In this document: positions 58,210-64,000 of the stretch, one piece after another
How positions within the stretch are numbered: position 1 is the first letter of the stretch
Layout of the letters: every line of letters begins with the position of its first letter
Assembly (NCBI RefSeq): GCF_017948455.1
Contig: NZ_JAFFSU010000010.1
Coordinates: forward strand, 124,001 to 188,000
Direction of reading: 5' to 3'
Source of the DNA: Streptomyces sp. GESEQ-4
Lineage (GTDB): Bacteria > Actinomycetota > Actinomycetes > Streptomycetales > Streptomycetaceae
DNA: 64,000 nt
Notes under the pieces: model-generated
Seen by the model: only the letters and a program-made list of their open reading frames with translations
Told to the model about the DNA's origin: nothing
The model's database searches: none
Position numbers and translations under genes: made by a program

Positions 58210-61200
58210 TCACACGCCCGCGGGCTCCGGCTCCTCGGAAGCCGGCGTCGGCTGTGAGGGCAGCTTCGCCTGCCGCTTCGCCTCGCGCTTCTTCGCCCGG
58301 CGCTCCTTGCGCAGTTCGAGCATCGCGTAGAGCGTCGGGACCAGGAGCAGGGTCAGCAGGGTCGACGTGATCAGACCGCCGATCACGACCACCGCCAGCG
58401 GCTGGGCTATGAAGCCGCCCTCGCCGGTGACGCCCAACGCCATCGGGAGCAGGGCGAAGATGGTCGCCAGGGCCGTCATGAGGATGGGGCGCAGCCGGTG
58501 GCGGCCACCCTCGACGACCGCCTCGACGACGCCGTAACCCTGCCTGCGGTACTGGTTGATGAGGTCGATCAGCACGATCGCGTTCGTCACCACGATGCCG
58601 ATCAGCATCAGCATGCCGATCATCGCGGGGACGCCCATCGGGGTGCCCGTCGCGACCAGGAGGCCGATGGCGCCCGTGGCCGCGAAGGGGATGGAGACCA
58701 GCAGGATCAGCGGCTGGACCAGCGAGCGGAACGTCGCGACCAGCAGCATGAAGACGATCGCGATGGCCGCCAGCATCGCCAGGCCCAGGTTGGCGAACGC
58801 CTCGTCCTGGTCCTCGGAGACACCGCCGATCGCGGCCGTGGCACCCTCCGGGAGGTCCAGCGAGTTGATCTTCGACTGGAGGTCCGTGCTCACCGCGCCG
58901 GTGTTGTCGCCGGTCGGCCGGGCCGTGATGGTGGCCGCGCGCTGACCGTCGATGCGGGTCATCGACACCGGCCCGTCGACCATCTGGACCGTGGCGATGT
59001 CGGACAGCTTCACCGGACCGAGGCGCAGCGCCTTCAGCTCGGCCAGCGTCTCGGCGGGCTTCGCCGACCTGATGACGACGTCGCGCTCGGTGTCGTCCAG
59101 GGTCGCCTTGGCGGCGGTGGTGCCCTTGACCGCCTGGGCGACGGCCGCGCCGAGCGTGGTGTCGTCGAAGCCGGCCGCGGCGGCCTTGTCGTTGGCCCTG
59201 ACCGAGATCCGCGGCACGCTCTGCGCCAGGTCGCTGCTGACGTCGGTGACGTCGTCGAGGCCGGCGACCGTCTTGCGGACCTCCTCGGCGGCCTCGCGCA
59301 GCACGCCCGCGTCGGCGGCCTTCACGACCACGCTGAGGTCCTGGCTGCCGAAGCCGTCACCGGCCGCGATGGTCGTCGTACCGATGCCGGACAGCTTCTT
59401 CAGGCCGTCCTCGATACGGCTCTGCACCTCGTCGTACGACGCCGAGTCCTCCAGCATCACCTGGTACGACGCCTGGTTGGTGTCCGTGCCGCCGCCGAAG
59501 GCCGCCAGGAAGCCGGACGAGCCGACGGTGACCTGGTAGTCCTTCACGCCCTCGACGGAGCCGAGCAGCTTCTCGACCTTCTTCGCCTGCTCGTCGGTCG
59601 CCGCCAGGCTGGTGCCGGGCTTCAACTCCTGCTTGACGGTGAGGACTTCCTGCTCGCCCTGGTCGAAGAAGTTGGTCTTCAGCAGCGGCGCCATGCCGAA
59701 CGTGCCGATGAGGACCACGATCGCGAGCGCCACACTGGTGAGACGGCGGCGGGTCGCGAAGCGCAGGACGGGGACGTAGAGGCGCTGGAGACGGCTCTTG
59801 GCCTCCTTCTCCTCCGCCAGGCTGCGGGCTTCTTCGGCGTCCTCGGGCGTGCCCTTGGGGGCGCGCAGGAACCAGTACGACAGAACGGGTACGACCGTCA
59901 GCGAGACCAGCAGCGACGCGAGCAGCGCCGCCGTCACGGTCAGGCTGAACGAGCCGAACAGCTCGCCCACCATGCCGCCGGTCAGGCCGATCGGGAGGAA
60001 GACGGCGACGGTGGTGAGGGTCGAGGAGGTGACCGCGCCGGCGACCTCGCGGACCGCCTTGAGGATGGCCTCCTGGCGCTCCTCGCCGTAGCCGAGGTGC
60101 CGCTTGATGTTCTCCAGGACCACGATCGAGTCGTCGACGACCCGGCCGATGGCGATGGTGAGCGCGCCGAGCGTCAGCATGTTGAGCGAGAGGTCGCGCG
60201 TCCACAGGACGATCAGGGCCAGCACCACCGACAGCGGAATGGAGACCGCGGTCACCAGCGTCGAGCGGATCGACGCCAGGAACACCAGGATGACGAGAAC
60301 CGCGAAGAGCAGACCGAGCCCGCCCTCGGTGGTCAGACCGGAGATGGACTTGGAGACCGCCGGGCCTTGGTCGCTGACGACCGTGATGGTGGCGCCGGCG
60401 CCCAAGTCCTTGCGCATGTCGGCGAGTTTGTCCTCGACCGCGTTCGAGATGGCGACCGCGCTGCCGTCCTGGTCCATGGTGACGCTCACGGCGAGGCTGG
60501 GCTTGCCGTCGGTGCGGGTGAGGGAGTCGGCCGTGGCCTGCTCCTGCTCGACACTCGCCACGTCGGCCAGACGCACCGGGTCGCCGCCGCCCTCACCGGT
60601 GACCATCAGGTCCTGGATCTGCTTCAGGGAGGTGAAGCCGCCGCCGACCTGGACGGTGCGGTTGTTGCCGGCCTCGTCGAAGGAGCCGGCCGGGACGGTT
60701 GCGCCGCCCGCCTGGAGCGCCTGGGCCAGGGCCTGCGAACTCAGGCCCGCCTTGGCGAGCTTCGCCTCGTCGGGGGTGACGGTGACCTGGAGGTCGCGTA
60801 CGCCGTCGACGGTGACCTGTCCGACGCCGTCGATGTCCTTCAGGTCCGGTACGACGGTCCGGTCGAGCCGGTCGGCGAGGGCCTGCTGGTCCTGGTCGGA
60901 GGTGACGGCGAGGACGACGGTCGGGATGTCGTCCGTGGAACCGGCGACGACCTGCGGGTCCACGTCGTCCGGGAGCTGGACGCGGGCGCGGTTGACGGCC
61001 TGCTGGACGTCGGCGACGAGCTGCTCGGTGTCGTTGCCGTAGTCGAAGGAGGCCATGATCAGGGCGTTGCCCTCGCTGGCCGTGGAGGTGACACCGGTGA
61101 TGGCGTCGACGCCTTCGAGCGCGTCCTCGATGGGTTCGACGACCTGCTTCTCGACCACGTCCGGGGACGCGCCCTGGTACGGGGCGAGCACGGACACCAT

Positions 61201-61332
61201 GGGAAGTTCGATGGAGGGCAGCAACTGCTGCTTGAGCTGCGGGATCGCGATCGCTCCGAACGCGAGCGCGACGATCGACATCAGCCCTATGAGGGCCCGT
61301 TGCGCGAGGCTGAATCTTGACAGCCAGGACAT
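58210..61332 (-). CDS. RND-type efflux pump (HAE1-like)
   Basis: A 1040-residue transporter with about 12 helices and two large extracytoplasmic loops (after helices 1 and 7). The first repeat begins FSLAQRALIGLMSIVALAFG; the proton-relay region of helix 4 has LTIAIGRVVDDSIVVLENIKR (two adjacent Asp), and the second repeat has VVTNAIVLIDLINQYRRQGY. Gram-positive members work without an outer-membrane channel. No membrane-fusion (HlyD-like) gene is adjacent, so it probably acts alone or with a distant partner. Substrate unknown. It follows the structured element 61391-61552 on the minus strand. Confidence 0.92.
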   Translation of the reverse strand: MSWLSRFSLAQRALIGLMSIVALAFGAIAIPQLKQQLLPSIELPMVSVLAPYQGASPDVVEKQVVEPIEDALEGVDAITGVTSTASEGNALIMASFDYGNDTEQLVADVQQAVNRARVQLPDDVDPQVVAGSTDDIPTVVLAVTSDQDQQALADRLDRTVVPDLKDIDGVGQVTVDGVRDLQVTVTPDEAKLAKAGLSSQALAQALQAGGATVPAGSFDEAGNNRTVQVGGGFTSLKQIQDLMVTGEGGGDPVRLADVASVEQEQATADSLTRTDGKPSLAVSVTMDQDGSAVAISNAVEDKLADMRKDLGAGATITVVSDQGPAVSKSISGLTTEGGLGLLFAVLVILVFLASIRSTLVTAVSIPLSVVLALIVLWTRDLSLNMLTLGALTIAIGRVVDDSIVVLENIKRHLGYGEERQEAILKAVREVAGAVTSSTLTTVAVFLPIGLTGGMVGELFGSFSLTVTAALLASLLVSLTVVPVLSYWFLRAPKGTPEDAEEARSLAEEKEAKSRLQRLYVPVLRFATRRRLTSVALAIVVLIGTFGMAPLLKTNFFDQGEQEVLTVKQELKPGTSLAATDEQAKKVEKLLGSVEGVKDYQVTVGSSGFLAAFGGGTDTNQASYQVMLEDSASYDEVQSRIEDGLKKLSGIGTTTIAAGDGFGSQDLSVVVKAADAGVLREAAEEVRKTVAGLDDVTDVSSDLAQSVPRISVRANDKAAAAGFDDTTLGAAVAQAVKGTTAAKATLDDTERDVVIRSAKPAETLAELKALRLGPVKLSDIATVQMVDGPVSMTRIDGQRAATITARPTGDNTGAVSTDLQSKINSLDLPEGATAAIGGVSEDQDEAFANLGLAMLAAIAIVFMLLVATFRSLVQPLILLVSIPFAATGAIGLLVATGTPMGVPAMIGMLMLIGIVVTNAIVLIDLINQYRRQGYGVVEAVVEGGRHRLRPILMTALATIFALLPMALGVTGEGGFIAQPLAVVVIGGLITSTLLTLLLVPTLYAMLELRKERRAKKREAKRQAKLPSQPTPASEEPEPAGV

Positions 61333-61390
61333 GGGTCAGCGTCTCTCTTCTGTGGCCTGAGCGGAGGAAGGGGCGCATGTGAGCGCCCGC

Positions 61391-61552
61391 GGGGGTGTCT
61401 TGTGGGCCTCCGTGGAAGAAGGAGCGGCGTCTGGTGCGTGCGATCGCAAGGCGCCGGGAGGTCCTCGTAGCGGAGCTACTAGGGCCTTCCGGCAACGCGG
61501 CGAGCGTGCGTGCCAGACGCCGCGACGCCGCGGAGGCCCACAAGACACCCCC
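61391..61552 (+). ncRNA. Candidate structured RNA element, copy 2
   Basis: A 162-base element with the same plan as 13655-13830. The outer arms form a perfect 22-bp inverted repeat (61391-61412/61531-61552) unrelated in sequence to copy 1. An 11-bp stem (61424-61434/61513-61523) precedes a 78-nt core with the same TGCGTGC/GTGCGTG ends, conserved AAGGCG and CAACGC, and a central GTAGC-GGA-GCTAC hairpin. Compensatory changes relative to copy 1 preserve the helices. It fills most of the 314-base gap between the RND gene and a response-regulator gene (both minus strand). Confidence 0.75.
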
Positions 61553-61646
61553 TACACCCTGAGCCATCACCGGACGGTGATCCGTAGCCCCTGGGTCCCG
61601 TTCCTTATCTCTCGCCTACTCCGGTCGCAGTACGACCGGGCGGCAC

Positions 61647-62330
61647 TCACTCCACCCTTGGACGTACCAGCCCCGACTCGTACGCGATCACCACGAGCTG
61701 GGCCCGGTCCCGGGCGCCGAGCTTGGCCATGGCCCGGTTGACGTGCGTCTTCACGGTCAGCGGGCTGACTTCGAGGCGTTCGGCGATCTCGTCGTTGGAG
61801 TGGCCGCCGGCGACCTGGACCAGCACCTCGCGCTCCCGCCCGGTGAGCGCCGCGAGGCGTTCGGCACGGGCGGGGTCGCGCTCGTCGTCCGCCGCGTCGC
61901 CCTGGGCGAGGAAGCGGGCGATCAGGCCCTTGGTGGCGGCCGGGGACAGCAGCGCCTCCCCGCCGGCCGCGACCCGGATCGCGCTGAGGAGTTCCTCCGG
62001 CTCTGAGCCCTTGCCGAGGAAGCCGGAGGCGCCCGCGCGCAGCGACTGCACCACGTAGTCGTCGACCTCGAACGTCGTCAGGATCACCACCCGGACCTGC
62101 GCGAGGCTCGGGTCGGCGCCGATCATGCGGGTGGCCGCGAGTCCGTCCGTCCCGGGCATGCGGATGTCCATCAGGACGACGTCGGCCCGCTGCTCCTTGG
62201 CCAGCCGGACCGCCTCCGCACCGTCGGACGCCTCGCCCACCACCTCCATGTCGGGCTCGGAGTCGACGAGCACCCGAAAGGCGCTGCGCAGCAGCGCCTG
62301 GTCGTCGGCGAGCAGGACACGGATGGTCAT
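61647..62330 (-). CDS. LuxR/NarL-family response regulator
   Basis: A 227-residue regulator: receiver (phospho-Asp in VVLMDIRMPGTDG, about residue 55, LTTFEV and GKGSEPEELL) and a NarL-type HTH (TGREREVLVQVAGGHSNDEIAERLEVSPLTVKTHV). It overlaps the sensor-kinase stop by 4 bases (ATGA), forming a typical actinobacterial two-component pair. It lies upstream of the RND pump gene, whose expression it might control. Confidence 0.93.
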   Translation of the reverse strand: MTIRVLLADDQALLRSAFRVLVDSEPDMEVVGEASDGAEAVRLAKEQRADVVLMDIRMPGTDGLAATRMIGADPSLAQVRVVILTTFEVDDYVVQSLRAGASGFLGKGSEPEELLSAIRVAAGGEALLSPAATKGLIARFLAQGDAADDERDPARAERLAALTGREREVLVQVAGGHSNDEIAERLEVSPLTVKTHVNRAMAKLGARDRAQLVVIAYESGLVRPRVE

Positions 62331-63547
62331 ACGGAGTCCTTCGCTGGGCTGGTGCGGGTCTTGACCGGCAGGATCGCATGCACACGGAAACCGCCGCCGT
62401 ACCGGGGACCGGTGGTGAGAGTGCCGCTCAGGGCGCTGACCCGCTCCCGCATCCCGATCAGCCCGTGCCCGCCGCCGGCCTCGGGGGCGTCGTCCTCCCC
62501 GGCGCCGTTGTCGAGCACCGTGATCTCGATGTTCTCCCCCACGCGTACGACGCTGACCTCGGCCTTGGCCTCGGTGCCGGCGTGCTTCTGCACATTGGTG
62601 AGGGCCTCCTGGATGACGCGGTAGGCGGCCAGGTCGACGGCGGCGGGCAGCACGGTGCCGTGGTCGGCGCGGGCGACCTCGACATGCAGTCCGGCGCTGC
62701 GGAAGGTGCCGACGAGCTCGTCCAGGCGGACCAGGCCGGGCGCGGGCTCGGTCGGCGCCTCGGGGTCGTCGGACTGCCGCAACAGGCCGACGGTGGCGCG
62801 CAGTTCGTTGAGCGCGGAGCGGCTGGCCTCCCGTACGTGGGCCAGGGCCTCCTTGGCCTGGTCGGGCCGCTTGTCCATGACATGGGCGGCGACTCCGGCC
62901 TGCACATTGACGAGCGCGATGTGGTGCGCGACCACGTCATGCAGGTCCCGGGCGATCCGCAGCCGCTCCTCGGCGACCCGGCGGCGGGCCTCCTCCTCAC
63001 GGGTGCGCTCGGCCCGCTCGGCGCGCTCCCGTATGGCGTGCACGACCGCGCGCCGGCTGCGGACCGCGTCGCCCGCGGTGGCGCCGATACCGGTCCAGGC
63101 GAGGACGCCGAGGTTTTCCTGCGCGTACCAGGGAAGCGGGCCGGCGAGCATCGCGGAGGCCGTCAGCACGGTCATGGTGAGCAGGCCGACGCGCCAGGTG
63201 GTGTGCCGGTCGGTGCTGGCGGCGACGGTGTAGAGCGCGATGACCGCGGACATGGCGACGGGGGCGCGCGGGTCGCCGGTGACGGACTCGATGAGCGCGA
63301 AGGTGCCGGTGACGGCGAGGACCGTCTTGGGGGCGCGGCGCCGGAAGACCAGGGCGGCGGCGCCGAGCGTGATGAGGACCAGGCTGAGGGTGTCGGGGGT
63401 GCGCAGGCTCCAGGTGACGCTGTCCTTGCCACGCGGGTCCACGAAGGAGCCGGCCACCATGCAGGCGAGCACGGCTGCCGCGAGCGCCGCGTCGAGCGCC
63501 AGCGGGTGCGTGGTCAGCCACTGCCGGGCGCGGTCGATGCTGCTCAC
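62327..63547 (-). CDS. Sensor histidine kinase (HisKA_3 type)
   Basis: A 406-residue kinase with about six hydrophobic segments in residues 15-170, then an Arg/Glu-rich linker and the phospho-His in ARDLHDVVAHHIALVNVQAG (about residue 203). The ATPase domain has QEALTNVQKHAG, DNGAGEDD and GHGLIGMRERV. Starts at GTG 63547. Pairs with the downstream LuxR-type regulator by ATGA overlap. Confidence 0.93.
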   Translation of the reverse strand: MSSIDRARQWLTTHPLALDAALAAAVLACMVAGSFVDPRGKDSVTWSLRTPDTLSLVLITLGAAALVFRRRAPKTVLAVTGTFALIESVTGDPRAPVAMSAVIALYTVAASTDRHTTWRVGLLTMTVLTASAMLAGPLPWYAQENLGVLAWTGIGATAGDAVRSRRAVVHAIRERAERAERTREEEARRRVAEERLRIARDLHDVVAHHIALVNVQAGVAAHVMDKRPDQAKEALAHVREASRSALNELRATVGLLRQSDDPEAPTEPAPGLVRLDELVGTFRSAGLHVEVARADHGTVLPAAVDLAAYRVIQEALTNVQKHAGTEAKAEVSVVRVGENIEITVLDNGAGEDDAPEAGGGHGLIGMRERVSALSGTLTTGPRYGGGFRVHAILPVKTRTSPAKDSV

Positions 63548-63593
63548 GGTCGCAACAGTACGTCCTGGGGGCTGCCGCCCCCAGACCCCCGCG

Positions 63594-63872
63594 TCAGCCC
63601 GGGATCAAACCGTCGTCGCTCAGCATCTCCCGGACCTCCTCCAGTGTCGCGTCCGGGGACGGGAGGATCAGTTCCGAGGGTTCCAGGGAGTCGTCCGGCA
63701 GGGGTTCACCCAGTTCGCGGACCTTCTGGAGGAGGGCGTGGAGAGTGGCGCGGAAGCCCGGTCCGTCGCCGCTCTCCATCTCCCGAAGAAGTTCGTCGTC
63801 CAGCTTGTTCAGCTCGGTGAAGTGGCTGTCGGCCAGCCTCACCTGCCCCTCCCCCATGATCCGTACGATCAT
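63594..63872 (-). CDS. pspAA: PspA-associated protein PspAA
   Basis: A 92-residue small acidic protein, MIVRIMGEGQVRLADSHFTELNKLDDELLREMESGDG... This sequence pattern is the actinobacterial PspAA family, encoded next to pspA in the phage-shock/membrane-stress locus. The pspA end lies directly upstream on the same strand (21 bases apart), and the two probably share an mRNA. Likely acts with PspA at the membrane. Confidence 0.9.
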   Translation of the reverse strand: MIVRIMGEGQVRLADSHFTELNKLDDELLREMESGDGPGFRATLHALLQKVRELGEPLPDDSLEPSELILPSPDATLEEVREMLSDDGLIPG

Positions 63873-63893
63873 GTCGCCCTCCGTATGTGGCGA

Positions 63894-64000
63894 TTACTGC
63901 TTGTCGAAGCGCGGGGTGTCCTGCGGCTGCTGCTGGGACTGCGACTGCTCCTTGCCGCCCTCGATGGCCTGCTGCGACGAGGGACCGCCGGCCAGCTCGG
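63894..64000 (-). CDS. pspA: PspA/IM30-family protein, C-terminal end only
   Basis: Open frame running off the right edge on the minus strand, ending ELAGGPSSQQAIEGG...PQDTPRFDKQ then TAA at 63894-63896. The Gln/Ser/Gly-rich tail is the typical end of actinobacterial PspA, a membrane-stress ESCRT-III-like scaffold. Only about 35 codons are visible, so the call relies on the tail and on the neighbouring pspAA. Confidence 0.72.
   Translation of the reverse strand, partial: ELAGGPSSQQAIEGGKEQSQSQQQPQDTPRFDKQ

Noticed and set aside
1..64000. Mobile elements, prophage, CRISPR, biosynthetic cluster
   Set aside because: No transposase, integrase, cas gene, regular spaced repeat array, or PKS/NRPS signature was seen.

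Overview
The window is a high-GC actinobacterial chromosome segment, almost certainly from Streptomyces. The evidence is strong third-position GC, many GTG/TTG starts, Tat-type and actinobacteria-specific genes (ctaF, qcrC fused diheme c, MacRS, PspA/PspAA), a SAM-IV riboswitch, and gene order that I recall from the S. coelicolor core around glkA, qcrCAB and ctaCDF. It looks like ordinary conserved core chromosome. I see no prophage, insertion sequence, CRISPR array, tRNA, rRNA or secondary-metabolite cluster.

Layout. 1-7.5 kb: end of endonuclease IV, a RelE-like small protein, a soluble sulfite-oxidase-like enzyme, bacterioferritin and its ferredoxin (with an iron box), class II DAHP synthase divergent from a fused anthranilate synthase with a Trp-codon leader and attenuator, and a phosphofructokinase. 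7.5-17 kb: MacRS two-component system, PlsC acyltransferase, hydrolase, ROK glucokinase, an ArsA-like ATPase, SRPBCC and metallophosphoesterase genes. 17-31 kb: acyl-CoA synthetase, cholesterol-oxidase-like GMC enzyme, PimB-like and GT87 glycosyltransferases, an orphan binding protein, a metallopeptidase-like lipoprotein, two tandem NlpC/P60 wall hydrolases, NYN protein, zinc ribbon and rhomboid. 31-38 kb: an OmpR-type two-component operon with a small secreted protein and a divalent-anion permease, glycerate kinase, and a PLP enzyme under a SAM-IV riboswitch. 38-49 kb: trpD and the aerobic respiratory chain (qcrCAB-ctaE and ctaCDF), with an L,D-transpeptidase and a lone receiver protein between the two halves. 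49-64 kb: a cysteine desulfurase-TusA fusion, PfkB kinase, a large membrane-anchored acidic protein, erpA, nadA, a PQQ-repeat Ser/Thr kinase, an RND pump, a LuxR-type two-component system and the end of the pspA region.

How it fits together. Aromatic and tryptophan supply is represented by aroH, trpE and trpD, with attenuation at trpE. Sulfur and iron-sulfur supply is represented by the SAM-controlled PLP enzyme, the desulfurase-TusA fusion, erpA, nadA, bfd and bfr, next to the Fe-S- and heme-rich bc1-aa3 chain. Carbon flux control is represented by glucokinase, phosphofructokinase and glycerate kinase.

Most interesting non-coding signals. (1) Two long intergenic elements (13655-13830 and 61391-61552) share a conserved core. 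They have covarying helices, conserved tandem G-U pairs on the + strand and unrelated but perfect 22-23 bp terminal inverted repeats, so they look like an undescribed structured RNA family. (2) A dispersed repeat has an identical 20-nt core in six copies; two copies flank the desulfurase-TusA gene in inverted orientation. (3) Matched 11-nt-period direct repeats lie before the two-component operon and before the neighbouring permease.
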